The notes: generated by a model from the letters alone, not told the origin. A stretch of 64,000 nucleotides of DNA from Natrinema amylolyticum (GCF_020515625.1 NZ_JAIWPJ010000001.1:1364001-1428000); one strand, 5' to 3'. Positions 9,808 through 18,362 are shown, counted from the stretch's first letter. Numbers and translations are program-made.

Positions 9808-11037
9808 TCAGGCCTCGAGGTGTTCGATCCGAGCGTAGCGGCCCGCTCGCCAGCCGGCGACGATCGCGACGACCGTGCCGACGACGAGCGCGAGCGCGAA
9901 GCCGCCGAGATAGACCTCGAGCGGCGTCTGCAGGAGGTTCTCGAAGCCGAGCACCGAGGCCGAGAACCGGTTCAGCCCGAGCACGGCCAGCGGCGTCGCC
10001 GCGAGGCCGGCGATCCCACCGACCAGACCGATGACGAGCCCCTGTGCGCCGATCGTGCCGGCGAGGACGCGCCGGGACAGCCCGATCGCCCGGAGCGCCG
10101 CGAGCTGTTCGCGCTGCTGGTGGGCCACGAGCGCGAACAGGTTCGCCGTCAGGACGACGCCGCCGACGACGGCGAGACCGACCAGCGTCGCGCCGCTCGC
10201 GAGGACGATCGTCCGCTCTTCGATCATCGACTCGACCTGTTCGTCGCTGGTTCGCACGTCGTACTCGGGGTACTCCTCGCTGAGGTCGCTCGCGACGGCG
10301 TCTCGGTCGGCGTCGTCCGCCACGTCCGCGGTGATGAACGTCGCCCGGTCGGTCCCCGACGTGCCGGCGACCGCTTGTAAGTCACCCAGCGGCATCGTCA
10401 CCGTCGGCGAGCTCAGATACTGGGAGTAGTAGTCCGCGGTCCCGACGACGGTGAACTCGTGGGCCTCGGCCGTCTGCCTGCTCGTCCCGACGTAGATCGT
10501 GTCGCCGACGGAGACGTTCAGCGCGTCGGCGACGCGCGGGTCGATCACGATCTCGTTGGTCGTCGGCTCCTCGGGCGGGGGACTCGCGGCGGCCTCCTCG
10601 TCGACCGCGAACCCGCTCCCCGATCGGAAGTCGAACCCCTCGTGGGTCTGCTGGACGCCGACCGCGGGCCGGCGCTCCAGCTCCGAGGCGTTCGTTCCGA
10701 TGTAGATGTCGTACATCGCGATCGGAGAGGCGGTCCGGACGTCGTCACGGGCGGTCATTTCGGCGGCCATCCCGTGGGAACCCACGATCGGGTTCTCGGT
10801 CCCGCTCGCGGCCGGATCGACCGGATCGCTCGTGACCCAGATGTCACGATTGGCTCGGTCCAGCCCCTCCTCTCCCTTCTCGACGACGCCGACGCCGAGG
10901 CTCGCCAGCACCGTCACCGAGAGCACGGCCAGCGCGACCGCGAGGACGGTCAGAACCGTTCGACCGGGCGACCGCCGGAGCTGTGCGACCGCGAGTCCGA
11001 CGACGGCGCGAGTTCTGACGATCGCTCGTCCCAGCAT
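9808..11037 (-). CDS. FtsX-type ABC transporter permease (second of pair)
   Basis: The 409-residue permease has one N-terminal membrane helix (TVLTVLAVALAVLSVTVLASLG), a large external domain (about residues 60-270), then three more helices near the C-terminus, ending in the coupling tail RAGRYARIEHLEA. This is the MacB/LolC/FtsX topology. Its ATG overlaps the TAA stop of the preceding permease gene by one base (TAATG at 11035-11039), indicating translational coupling. With the other permease and the ATPase upstream it should form an exporter or lipoprotein-handling complex of unknown cargo. A longer in-frame reading into the upstream gene was rejected. Confidence 0.88.
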   Translation of the reverse strand: MLGRAIVRTRAVVGLAVAQLRRSPGRTVLTVLAVALAVLSVTVLASLGVGVVEKGEEGLDRANRDIWVTSDPVDPAASGTENPIVGSHGMAAEMTARDDVRTASPIAMYDIYIGTNASELERRPAVGVQQTHEGFDFRSGSGFAVDEEAAASPPPEEPTTNEIVIDPRVADALNVSVGDTIYVGTSRQTAEAHEFTVVGTADYYSQYLSSPTVTMPLGDLQAVAGTSGTDRATFITADVADDADRDAVASDLSEEYPEYDVRTSDEQVESMIEERTIVLASGATLVGLAVVGGVVLTANLFALVAHQQREQLAALRAIGLSRRVLAGTIGAQGLVIGLVGGIAGLAATPLAVLGLNRFSASVLGFENLLQTPLEVYLGGFALALVVGTVVAIVAGWRAGRYARIEHLEA

Positions 11038-12320
11038 TATCGGCCCACCTCCTCGAGGACGGACGTTCGCGCGGCCACGGCAAGCGGGTAGGGAACTGCG
11101 ACCAGCCCCGCGACGAGCGCGACGACGATCGCGTACGGGACGAACGCCGGGTGGAAGTGGGCGACCGCGCCCGGTGCGACCGTCGCACCGGCGACGGCGT
11201 TGACGGCGACGATCCCGGCCATTCCGAGGCCGATACCGACGATCGATCCCACCAGCGTCGTGATCCCCGTCGACACCGCGACGACGGCGAGCCGGCTGTG
11301 TGTCGGGAAGCCGACCGACTCGAGGACGGCGAGAGTGCGACGGTCCTCGTCGACGGTCATCCCCATGGTCGTCGCGACGAACGACGCACAGATGGTCACG
11401 CCGACCAGCAGCGCGATCACGCTCGTCGCGAACGCCAGGCCGTCCTCGAACAGCGTCGACGGATCGGTGCCGCCGGCCACCTCGACCGCCGCGGCGGGGT
11501 AAGCGTCGACGGCGGCCGACTGCGCCGCCTCGGACTCGCCCCATATCAGCAGCCGATCGGCGAGTTCGCCGTTGTCGGCGCCCGAGAACGACTGGAGTTC
11601 GCTCAAGTGAACCAGCGCGATCGGCGCACCGTTACCGCCCGCCCCTCCGTCCGCGACGGCCGCCACCGTCACCGAGGGGGTCGCCTCGCCGGCCCGTTCC
11701 GTGCCGCCCATCGAGACGGAGAGTTCGTCGCCCTCGGTGGCATCGAGTCGCTCCGCGGCGGTCGGCGAGAGGACGAGCTCCCCGTTTCGCGGCCCGTCGT
11801 AGCTCCCGTTCGCGTAGTGTGAGTCGCCAGACTCCAGTTCCGTCGTCGGCAGTCCCGCGACGGTCCGCGACTCCTCGTCCGGCACGACACCGATCAGCCG
11901 GACGGTCCGGGGATCGCCGTCCGTCGACTCGAGTCGCGCCGTCTCGACTAACACCGGCGAGGCGTGCTCGACGCTGTCCCGCGACCGGATCGTCGCGGCC
12001 CGCTCGTTGGTCTCGCCGAGCCGCGGCCCCTCGACGCCGTCGACGGACGACAGCGTCCCGCTCTCCTCGGGCGTGACCCGGACGTCCGCGTCGTCCTCGG
12101 TCGCCGCGCCGCCGTCGGCGAGCGCCAGCGCGACGCCGGTCACGACGACCAGGAGCGCGATCGTCAGCGCGACGGCGGCGACCGTCGACGCGATCCGGCC
12201 CGTCGTCGTTCGCGTCGCGCGTCGCCACCACCTCGAGAGGGTCAGCCCGACGACCCCTCGCCAGCGCGTCCGACGCCGCGAATCGGCGTCCGCGGGCAGG
12301 TCGTCGGCCTCATCGGACAT
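11037..12320 (-). CDS. FtsX-type ABC transporter permease (first of pair)
   Basis: A 427-residue permease with a hydrophobic helix near residues 45-68 (VAAVALTIALLVVVTGVALAL), an extracellular domain of about 200 residues, and three C-terminal helices, the first around ALLVGVTICASFVATTMG. The loop DEDRRTLAVLESVGF is the usual ATPase-contact segment of this family. The start codon lies inside the 3' end of the ATPase gene (11-base overlap), and its stop overlaps the start of the next permease, so three genes form a tight operon transcribed leftwards. Two different permeases imply a LolCE-like heterodimer. Confidence 0.88.
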   Translation of the reverse strand: MSDEADDLPADADSRRRTRWRGVVGLTLSRWWRRATRTTTGRIASTVAAVALTIALLVVVTGVALALADGGAATEDDADVRVTPEESGTLSSVDGVEGPRLGETNERAATIRSRDSVEHASPVLVETARLESTDGDPRTVRLIGVVPDEESRTVAGLPTTELESGDSHYANGSYDGPRNGELVLSPTAAERLDATEGDELSVSMGGTERAGEATPSVTVAAVADGGAGGNGAPIALVHLSELQSFSGADNGELADRLLIWGESEAAQSAAVDAYPAAAVEVAGGTDPSTLFEDGLAFATSVIALLVGVTICASFVATTMGMTVDEDRRTLAVLESVGFPTHSRLAVVAVSTGITTLVGSIVGIGLGMAGIVAVNAVAGATVAPGAVAHFHPAFVPYAIVVALVAGLVAVPYPLAVAARTSVLEEVGR

Positions 12321-13071
12321 CGTCCACCCGTCCGTCACACAGCGTGACGACCCGGTCCGCGACGTCGAGCGTGGCCTCGTCGTGCGAGGCGACGACCACC
12401 GCTCGATCGCGTCCGACGTCGGTCAGTACCTCGAGCACGTCCCGCCCCGTCGCCGTGTCGAGTTCACCCGTCGGCTCGTCGGCGACGATCACGTCCGGGT
12501 CCGTCGACAGCGCCCGCGCAATCGCGACGCGCTGGCGCTCGCCGCCGCTGAGCTCGCCGGGCAGGTGCGTCGCCCGGTCGCCCAGCCCGACCGCCTCGAG
12601 CAACTCTGTCGCGCGGTCTCGGCGGGCGGCCCGCGGAACGCCCGACTGGACGAGCGGCAGCGCAACATTTGCGCGAGCGGAGAGCGACGGGAGGAGGTGG
12701 AAGCGCTGGAAGACGATGCCGATATGGCGTCGCCGCATCCGCGTTCGCTCCGCGTCGGACAGCGCCGCGAGGTCGGTTCCCCGGAGTTCGACGCTGCCCG
12801 CCGTCGGGACCAACAGCCCCGCGACCGCGTGTAATACCGTCGACTTCCCGCTCCCGCTCGGCCCCTCGAGGCCGACGATCGTCCCCGTCGGGACGTCGAT
12901 GGAGACGTCCCGAAGCGCGGTCACCGTCCGCTCGTCCCCCGAGCGGAACCGCCCGCCCGTCGACCCGTACTCGTGGGTGACTCCCTCGAGGCGAACGGCC
13001 GTCGCCGATTCGCGTTCGTCCGCCCGATCCCTCACTGACGATCGCGAACCGTGTACTGATTGGTTGGACAT
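12310..13071 (-). CDS. LolD/MacB-type ABC transporter ATP-binding protein
   Basis: The 253-residue ATPase has Walker A GPSGSGKST, the Q-loop in FQRFHLLPSLS, the signature LSGGERQRVAIARAL, Walker B VIVADEPTGELD and the switch histidine in VVASHDE. It is the energy-coupling subunit for the two FtsX permeases that follow. The ATG at 13071 gives a 24-residue charged leader before the first ATPase strand. A further in-frame ATG exists at 13104 but has no support. It is the first gene of the operon; the promoter should lie in 13072-13150. Confidence 0.9.
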   Translation of the reverse strand: MSNQSVHGSRSSVRDRADERESATAVRLEGVTHEYGSTGGRFRSGDERTVTALRDVSIDVPTGTIVGLEGPSGSGKSTVLHAVAGLLVPTAGSVELRGTDLAALSDAERTRMRRRHIGIVFQRFHLLPSLSARANVALPLVQSGVPRAARRDRATELLEAVGLGDRATHLPGELSGGERQRVAIARALSTDPDVIVADEPTGELDTATGRDVLEVLTDVGRDRAVVVASHDEATLDVADRVVTLCDGRVDDVR

Positions 13072-13579
13072 TCGCAGCGGTCTCACTCCCAGCGGACGGC
13101 CCACCGACTCATTGTTTCGACCCGGTTACCCCTGTCAGACGGGCGTTACACGCCGTTCCGCGGGCCGTACAGGGACGCCGGTGGCACCGCGACGTTCGAC
13201 TCAGTGTCTGTCCCGTCCGTCGGGCGGCGGTCGGCTGTTCGAGGTCCGTTCGACGGAGTAGGGACGGGTTGTCCTCGATCGGGCCCTGAAAGGTGCCCGT
13301 ACAGGTTAGTATTCGGGTACGTTTGCGCGTCCTGTATTCGCGTTGAAAGGCTGTCCTCGCCGTCTCGAGTTCGAATGGTAACGGCCCGACCACTCACAGG
13401 TGATCGGTGACTAGGGGATTCAGGTGGCACCTCGAGTCCGTCGGAGAACAGATTCGCCCGCTCCGATTCGAACGGGACGAGACGTTCCCGTTTCACCGCG
13501 CACGACTTCCGAGTCCTCGTTCGCTCCGAGGACGGAGACGAGTCACTCTCCGATTCCCATCGAACCGGCTGGAAAACGA

Positions 13580-13601
13580 GTCCGCCTGCCACGATTTGAA
13601 C
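13580..13601 (-). repeat. Partial duplicate of tRNA-Tyr 3' end
   Basis: Read on the minus strand this segment matches the T-loop and acceptor end of tRNA-Tyr (13648-13669) at 19 of 22 positions by my alignment, including GTTCAAATCG and the final GGCGGAC. The paired half of the T-arm is missing, so it is not a functional tRNA. Such copies are typical of attachment-site scars left by elements that integrate into tRNA genes. Confidence 0.6.
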
Positions 13602-13642
13602 ACTGTAAGACGTGCTCGCTTCGCTCGCAGTGTTGGTCGTCG

Positions 13643-13648
13643 AAAAAG
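13643..13648 (-). terminator. T-run after tRNA-Tyr
   Basis: Immediately downstream of the tRNA on the minus strand is CTTTTT, a short T-run of the kind that ends archaeal transcription. It is the only obvious stop signal for this gene. Confidence 0.5.
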
Positions 13649-13722
13649 TCCGCCCTCCCCGATTTGAACGGGGGGCAAGTCGATCTACAGTCGACTGCTC
13701 TACCAGTCTGAGCTAAGGGCGG
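13649..13722 (-). tRNA. tRNA-Tyr (anticodon GUA)
   Basis: The 74-base RNA starts CCGCCCUUAGCUCAG and folds as a full cloverleaf. The seven-base acceptor stem pairs 13716-13722 with 13650-13656, and the anticodon stem GUCGA/UCGAC carries loop bases CUGUAGA with anticodon GUA. The T-arm CCCCC-GUUCAAAU-CGGGG precedes the acceptor. The first pair is C1:G72 with discriminator A, the known archaeal identity set for tyrosine. CCA is not encoded and there is no intron. Partial copies of its 3' half lie just downstream. Confidence 0.95.
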
Positions 13723-13849
13723 GCGCACTCAAACGTAGCCGCCGTGGTGCACATAAGGGTTATTATTCGAGGCGAGTCGTACGTGTCAGGAGACACGAAC
13801 GGCAGCATGATTGATATAGCAGGCGTGATAACATAGAGGCAACTCGCTC

Positions 13850-14494
13850 ATGAGCAAGATCACGTTCCGCGCCGACGACGACCTCGTCGAGCAACTCGAG
13901 GACTTGGAGATCTCCAAGAGCGAAGCGATGCGAGAGGCGCTGCGCTCGTATCTCGAGGGCGACGGGACCGCGCGGAGCGGCGGTGATCGGTCGGATCAGG
14001 GCGGCGGCGAGGAGGGTGCCATCGACGAACTGGTTCGGAAACGGGTCGACGAGCGACTCGAAACGCGATTGCGGGAACTCGGCCTCGATCGCGGGAGCTC
14101 GCGCGAACCGGCGGCCGACTCCCAGGACGTCAACGTCTCCATCTCGCTCGAGGGGGCGACGCGGTCCGACGAACGGGTTCGTGACGGACGAGTGCAGCTC
14201 GACGACGGGCGCACGCGTGAGACGACGCCGAGTCGGCCGACCGACGATACTGAGCCGACGCAGGCGCGCGGGCCGTCGGACACGCCGCCCGGCGACGGTG
14301 GCGTCCAGTGCAACCAGTGTGGCGACGAACTCGACGGCGATCACGTCTACTGTCCCAACTGCGGCGAAAAAGCATCGCGGCGGCTGTTCTGTGACTGCGG
14401 CGACGAGGTCCGGTCGGATTGGTCGTTCTGTCCCGGCTGCGGTCGTCGGACACCGGCGGCGGACGTCCTCGAGTCGGACAGTCACCAGTACTGA
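13850..14494 (+). CDS. cdrL: CdrL, long ribbon-helix-helix regulator with zinc ribbons
   Basis: The first 40 residues (SKITFRADDDLVEQLEDLE...SEAMREALRSYL) form a ribbon-helix-helix DNA-binding domain. A disordered acidic linker follows, and then two zinc ribbons near residues 150-200 (CNQCG...YCPNCG and CDCG...FCPGCG). In haloarchaea this gene precedes cdrS and ftsZ2, and CdrL is known as a regulator of the cdrS-ftsZ2 transcription unit. The same order is seen here. A palindrome AGTGT-AAG-ACACT follows shortly after the stop codon and belongs to the control region of the next unit. Confidence 0.88.
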   Translation: MSKITFRADDDLVEQLEDLEISKSEAMREALRSYLEGDGTARSGGDRSDQGGGEEGAIDELVRKRVDERLETRLRELGLDRGSSREPAADSQDVNVSISLEGATRSDERVRDGRVQLDDGRTRETTPSRPTDDTEPTQARGPSDTPPGDGGVQCNQCGDELDGDHVYCPNCGEKASRRLFCDCGDEVRSDWSFCPGCGRRTPAADVLESDSHQY

Positions 14495-14497
14495 TCA

Positions 14498-14671
14498 GTG
14501 TAAGACACTGAAAGTCCTGACCGACGAAAGTTTTATTATTCAGGCCGGACTTCCCATTATTCGCGTAAGACGGACTGTCTTACACTCATCGAAAAGACGG
14601 AAAATCGCCCGATGTCGGGCGGTTCCGTCGTAAGACACGCCGCGTCTGACAGGGGCGCGCCACCGTCTTAC
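14498..14671 (+). promoter_or_regulatory. cdrS-ftsZ2 control region with GTAAGAC operator cluster
   Basis: A TATA-like box (ttttattatt, 14531-14540) lies about 25-30 bases before a perfect dyad GTAAGAC-ggact-GTCTTAC at 14565-14583, which would sit on or just after the transcription start. Further copies of the half-site occur at 14500-14506 (inside the palindrome agtgtaagacact), 14630-14636 and, inverted, 14665-14671, all before the cdrS start at 14691. The arrangement suggests cooperative binding of a ribbon-helix-helix dimer such as CdrL or CdrS. The binding protein is inferred, not shown. Confidence 0.65.
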
Positions 14672-14690
14672 CCAACGGGGAATACAAACC

Positions 14691-14870
14691 ATGGAGCGTG
14701 TGACACTGCGAATCCCGAAACAGCAGATCGAGGAAGTAGAACAATTAGTCGACTCGGGCGAATTCCCGAACCGAAGCGAGGCGATCCGATCGGCCGTCCG
14801 CGAGATGATCAACGAGCAACAGGACGGACCCAGTGAACAGTCCGGCAAGCGCAACTGGGCCAAGGTGTAA
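14691..14870 (+). CDS. cdrS: CdrS, short ribbon-helix-helix cell-division regulator
   Basis: Only 59 residues long, so easily missed. The sequence starts [20 protein letters not shown] and continues with [14 protein letters not shown], the strand-helix-helix of the MetJ/Arc fold, followed by a short polar tail ending NWAKV. CdrS is described in haloarchaea as the transcription factor co-transcribed with ftsZ2 that controls its expression and cell division. The stop codon is two bases before the ftsZ2 start, so the two are one transcription unit. No Shine-Dalgarno match precedes the ATG; the leader is about 120 bases. Confidence 0.93.
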   Translation: MERVTLRIPKQQIEEVEQLVDSGEFPNRSEAIRSAVREMINEQQDGPSEQSGKRNWAKV

Positions 14871-14872
14871 CG

Positions 14873-16060
14873 ATGCAGGATATCGTACAGGACGCCCTCG
14901 AGAACGCGGAGGAAGAGGCCCGCGATATGGACGCCTCGATGGACGACGACGAGTTCGGGGAGCCCCGAATCGTGATCGTTGGTGCGGGCGGTGCCGGTAA
15001 CAACACCATCAACCGGCTGTACAACATTGGCGTCGACGGTGCAGACACCGTGGCGATCAACACGGACAAACAGCACCTCAAGATGATCGAGGCCGACACG
15101 AAGATCCTCGTCGGCAAATCGCTGACGAATGGACTCGGTGCCGGTGGCGATCCGTCGATGGGTGAGCGTGCGACCGAGATGGCCCAGGGCACGATCAAGG
15201 AAGTGCTGGGCGACGCGGACCTCGTCTTCGTGACCGCCGGCATGGGCGGTGGCACCGGCACGGGTGCCGCCCCCGTCGTCTCGAAGATCGCCAAAGAGCA
15301 GGGTGCGATCGTCGTCGGGATGGTCTCGACGCCGTTCAACGTCGAGCGCGCCCGCACGGTGAAAGCCGAGGAAGGGCTCGAGAAGTTGCGCGAGCAGGCC
15401 GACTCGATCATCGTACTGGACAACAACCGACTGCTCGATTACGTCCCGAACCTGCCGATCGGCAAGGCGTTCTCGGTGATGGACCAGATCATCGCCGAGA
15501 CTGTCAAGGGCATCTCGGAGACGATCACCCAGCCGTCCCTGATCAATCTGGACTACGCGGACATGTCCACGATTATGAACCAGGGCGGCGTCGCGGTGAT
15601 GCTCGTCGGCGAGACCCAAGACAAGAACAAGACCGACGAGGTCGTCAAGGACGCGATGAACCATCCGCTGCTCGACGTCGACTACCGCGGTGCGTCGGGC
15701 GGACTCGTCCACATCACCGGCGGCCCCGACCTCACGCTGAAAGAGGCCGAGGGGATCGCCGACAACATCACCGAGCGCCTCGAGGCCAGTGCGAACGTCA
15801 TCTGGGGCGCCCGTATTCAGGAGGAGTACAAGGGCAAGGTGCGGGTCATGGCGATCATGACCGGCGTCCAGAGCGCCCAGGTGCTCGGCCCGACGACTCA
15901 GAAGCAGGCCGACAAGTCCCGCCAAAGCATCGAGGGCGTGACCGAGGCCGACTTCGACGCGAGCAAGAACGTCGACACCGGCGGCCCCGAGTTCGGCGCG
16001 CAGAGCGACGGCGGTCGCGACGAGGTCGACCGACAGAACGGCGTCGACGTCATCCGGTAA
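14873..16060 (+). CDS. ftsZ2: Cell division protein FtsZ2
   Basis: The 395-residue tubulin-like GTPase has the nucleotide loop VGAGGAGNN (residues 36-44), the signature [10 protein letters not shown] (125-134) and the T7-type segment with LDYADM. The N-terminus [20 protein letters not shown] and the position directly after cdrS mark it as the FtsZ2 class, which drives constriction of the division ring in haloarchaea, whereas FtsZ1 builds the scaffold. The last 60 residues are polar and disordered, ending NGVDVIR. Spacing to cdrS is two bases. Confidence 0.95.
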   Translation: MQDIVQDALENAEEEARDMDASMDDDEFGEPRIVIVGAGGAGNNTINRLYNIGVDGADTVAINTDKQHLKMIEADTKILVGKSLTNGLGAGGDPSMGERATEMAQGTIKEVLGDADLVFVTAGMGGGTGTGAAPVVSKIAKEQGAIVVGMVSTPFNVERARTVKAEEGLEKLREQADSIIVLDNNRLLDYVPNLPIGKAFSVMDQIIAETVKGISETITQPSLINLDYADMSTIMNQGGVAVMLVGETQDKNKTDEVVKDAMNHPLLDVDYRGASGGLVHITGGPDLTLKEAEGIADNITERLEASANVIWGARIQEEYKGKVRVMAIMTGVQSAQVLGPTTQKQADKSRQSIEGVTEADFDASKNVDTGGPEFGAQSDGGRDEVDRQNGVDVIR

Positions 16061-16070
16061 TCGCGACGGG

Positions 16071-16111
16071 ACCGGCGCGATACACACTTGACACACCACC
16101 GTCGCGCCGGT
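16071..16111 (+). terminator. Inverted repeat after ftsZ2
   Basis: A perfect ten-base dyad, ACCGGCGCGA (16071-16080) and TCGCGCCGGT (16102-16111), with a 21-base loop, begins ten bases after the ftsZ2 stop. It may end the transcript or protect its 3' end. It lacks a following T-run, so the terminator role is uncertain. Confidence 0.45.
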
Positions 16112-16393
16112 CACCGTTCGGTTTCGTCGGTCGCATTTTCTCACGGGCCGAATCGCGAGTGACGACGCTCGTCCCGACACGGTACCGACCGTGTCGGACA
16201 CCTACCACTGGTGAACCGGCGAGTCATTTCACCGGGCTCACTGCTCGGCGGGAGGTCCGTTTACGACCGTATACGGCCGGGAATTCGATCCGGCAGACGG
16301 TCCGACGGCCGAATCCCGAGCGGCTGTAACCGATAGGTCGGTCGCTGGTCGGGATTCGAGCGTCCCCGAATGAAGGAGAGACCGAGAGCGCCG
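16112..16393. other. Convergent intergenic stretch, no gene seen
   Basis: Between the ftsZ2 3' dyad and the end of ncsA I find no credible gene, tRNA or repeat. Open frames here are shadows or extensions of neighbours. An isolated GTATAC-type palindrome (cgtatacgg, near 16268) is the only feature. Confidence 0.5.
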
Positions 16394-17353
16394 TCAGACG
16401 AGCGCCTCGAGCAGCGAGCACTTCCGACACACCTCTCGAGTCGTCGTCGACCCGCATTCGACGCACTCCTGCAGATCGGCGCCGTCGTCGCCGGCGTACT
16501 TCTCGGCGGCGATGTCCGCGAGTTCCTCGTATCCCGAGAGGATCGAGTGGCGAGTCCCGGGATGGTTCTCCTCGAGATCGTAGATAAGCTGCTGGATCTC
16601 GCCGCGGTAGGCCTCGCTGGCGTGGGGACACTCGGTGATGTGTGCTGGGAGGTCGTTGATGTGGGCGTAGAGGGCGACTTCCTTCTCGGGGACGTCCCGC
16701 AACGGCTTCGCCCGCGGGACGAACTCGTCTTGCTCCTCGCGCTCGGAGAGGGGGCCGAGGCTGGCGTCGAAGTGTTTCGCCATCTGTTCGACGTCGCCCT
16801 CGAGGATGTTCATGAGCGCGGTCTGTGCCTCGTCGTCGAGATTGTGGCCGGTCAGGAGGAGATCGGCGTCGTGTTCGTCGGCGTACTCCGAGAGGAGATC
16901 CCGGCGGAAGACGCCGCAGTAGGCGCAGGCGGCCATGTTTTCGGGGTCGTCCTCGACGACGTCGTCCATCCGGACGCCGAACTCCTCTTCGTAGCTGACG
17001 AGTTCGTGGCGGATCTCGAGGTCCTCGCAGAGCTCGACGCAGGCCTCGACCGATTTGTCGCGATAGCCCTCGATGCCCTCGTGAATCGTCAGCCCGACGA
17101 GTTCGATGCGGGGGTCCTCGGCGAACGTCTCGTGGAGGATCTGCGTGAGGACGACGCTGTCCTTGCCGCCCGAGAGGCCGATCACCCAGGTCTGGGGGTT
17201 CTCGGGCGTCACGTCGTGGGGGACGAGATCGTCCCGGCGGACCCGGCGACGCACCCGCTTCTCGACCGATTCGCGGAAGTGATCCGCACAGAGGTGTGCC
17301 CCGGAGTAGGCGGCGTGCATGACCGCCTCCTCGTCACAGCGGTTACAGTCCAT
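16394..17353 (-). CDS. ncsA: NcsA, tRNA wobble-uridine 2-thiolation enzyme
   Basis: The 319-residue protein has an N-terminal zinc site (CNRC...HLCADHF), the ATP PP-loop motif GLSGGKDSVV near residue 60, the active-site cysteine in AACAYCGVFRR, TGHNLDDEAQTALMN, and a second zinc cluster at the C-terminus (CVECG...CRKC). This is the TtcA/Ncs6/TtuA fold that adenylates U34 of lysine, glutamate and glutamine tRNAs and inserts sulphur carried by SAMP2 in haloarchaea. In Haloferax the gene also neighbours ftsZ2. The ATG at 17353 places the first CxxC right after the start; one further upstream (17380) is unsupported. Confidence 0.92.
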   Translation of the reverse strand: MDCNRCDEEAVMHAAYSGAHLCADHFRESVEKRVRRRVRRDDLVPHDVTPENPQTWVIGLSGGKDSVVLTQILHETFAEDPRIELVGLTIHEGIEGYRDKSVEACVELCEDLEIRHELVSYEEEFGVRMDDVVEDDPENMAACAYCGVFRRDLLSEYADEHDADLLLTGHNLDDEAQTALMNILEGDVEQMAKHFDASLGPLSEREEQDEFVPRAKPLRDVPEKEVALYAHINDLPAHITECPHASEAYRGEIQQLIYDLEENHPGTRHSILSGYEELADIAAEKYAGDDGADLQECVECGSTTTREVCRKCSLLEALV

Positions 17354-17568
17354 TAGCGGTCCGTTGTCGGTCGCCGCCAATCACGGTTTCGTCTGGCGAA
17401 GGCGACCAGCAGCGTCTCACGACGATGTCTTACAATCGGTATGATTCGGTCAGACGCGGTCGTCGCCGCCTCGAGACGGCCGTTAGCGGCCGATCCCGAT
17501 CGAGCCGGACCGTCCCCGCCGTCGTGTCATTCGAAACTACTTTCGGCGGTCCCGGAGACGCCGCGTGC

Positions 17569-18267
17569 ATGGTGATCTACGACAGGTCGGCGTCGACGTC
17601 GGTCCGGGTGATCGACGAGTTCGACGGCGGCGTCGGCTGGCTCGCCCATCCCGACGAAGCGGGGATGCGCGCGAGTCACGCCCTGCTGGGCGACGGGGGC
17701 GACGTCTGGCTGTTCGATCCCTTAGCGGCACCCGGCATCGACGAGGAAATCGCGTCCCTGGGCGACGTGGCGGGCGTCGTCGTCTGCTCGGCCTACCACG
17801 CTCGCGACGCCGACCGGTTCGCTCGGCGGTTCGACGTTCCCGTCTTCGTTCCGCAATGGCTCGACCGAGTTTCCGAGCGGATCGACGCCCCGCTCGAGCG
17901 GTTCGACGGGGCGCTCGCGAACTCGGGATTCCGAGCGCGCGAGGCGAGCCCGGTACCGGGATGGTCCGAGGCGATCGTCTACCGGCGGTCCGACCCGACG
18001 CTGTACGTTCCGGACCTCCTCGGAACCGCGCCGCTGTATCTCACCGGTGACGAACGGCTCGCGGTCTACCTGCTCCTCCGGCCGGTCGTCCCGACCGCCG
18101 TCTTCGAGGGGATCGCCCCGGAACGGATCCTCCTCGGGCACGGAACCGGCGTTTTCACGGACGCCGCGAGCGCCCTCGCTGACGCACTCGCGACCGCACG
18201 GCGGCGATTCCCGCGCGCCCTACTTCAGGGCGGGCCGCAACTGCGTGCGCTGCTCGACGCGCTCTGA
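17569..18267 (+). CDS. Conserved haloarchaeal protein, possibly degenerate metallo-beta-lactamase fold
   Basis: The 232-residue soluble protein has alternating strands and helices with VWLFDPLAAPGIDEEI, VVVCSAYHARDADRFA and the late motif ILLGHGTGV. Spacing resembles a metallo-beta-lactamase domain (a CSxxHxRDxDRF segment in place of HxHxDH, and a late LGHG), but most metal ligands appear lost, so a hydrolase role is doubtful. The ATG at 17569 (MVIYDRSAS) was chosen; an in-frame extension to 17425 is arginine- and serine-rich and overlaps the ncsA promoter. A regulatory or structural role is possible. Confidence 0.6.
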   Translation: MVIYDRSASTSVRVIDEFDGGVGWLAHPDEAGMRASHALLGDGGDVWLFDPLAAPGIDEEIASLGDVAGVVVCSAYHARDADRFARRFDVPVFVPQWLDRVSERIDAPLERFDGALANSGFRAREASPVPGWSEAIVYRRSDPTLYVPDLLGTAPLYLTGDERLAVYLLLRPVVPTAVFEGIAPERILLGHGTGVFTDAASALADALATARRRFPRALLQGGPQLRALLDAL

Positions 18268-18279
18268 GCGGGGCGAGGA

Positions 18280-18352
18280 TGGCAGTGGCAACGGTGCAAT
18301 AGCGGTGGCGGCGGTGCGATGACGGCTGGCAGCGGTGGCGGCGGTGCGATGG
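18280..18352 (+). repeat. Short tandem repeat, 30-base period
   Basis: Two identical 21-base units beginning agcggtggcggcggtgcga occur at 18301-18321 and 18331-18351, 30 bases apart. A more diverged third copy (gcagtggcaacggtgcaat) precedes them. The run fills most of the gap between two convergent genes. There are no spacers or neighbouring cas genes, so it is a simple minisatellite rather than a CRISPR array. Confidence 0.7.
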
Positions 18353-18362
18353 TGCGCCGGAT

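Larger units (their letters stand above)
13072..13648. other. Gene-free stretch with two decayed tRNA 3'-end copies
   Basis: No convincing coding sequence is visible. Short open frames are arginine-rich shadows. The stretch holds two pieces resembling the 3' end of the neighbouring tRNA-Tyr: a close copy at 13580-13601 and a weaker one at 13454-13473. It also has a small dyad around 13606-13632 containing gctcgcttcgctcgc, and a GTAAGAC site at 13604-13610. The pattern suggests past integration events at the tRNA gene, but no integrase gene is present. Confidence 0.6.

Noticed and set aside
13454-13473. A second complete tRNA
   Set aside because: Only T-loop and acceptor-like bases are present; D-arm and anticodon arm are missing.
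14540-16201. Long open frame (553 residues) antisense to ftsZ2
   Set aside because: FtsZ2 on the plus strand is unambiguous; the antisense product has biased composition only.
17425-17568. N-terminal extension of the gene at 17569
   Set aside because: Basic, serine-rich composition, and it would cover the ncsA promoter region; the internal ATG gives a clean protein start.
18280-18352. Possible CRISPR array
   Set aside because: Only two exact units, no unique spacers and no cas genes.
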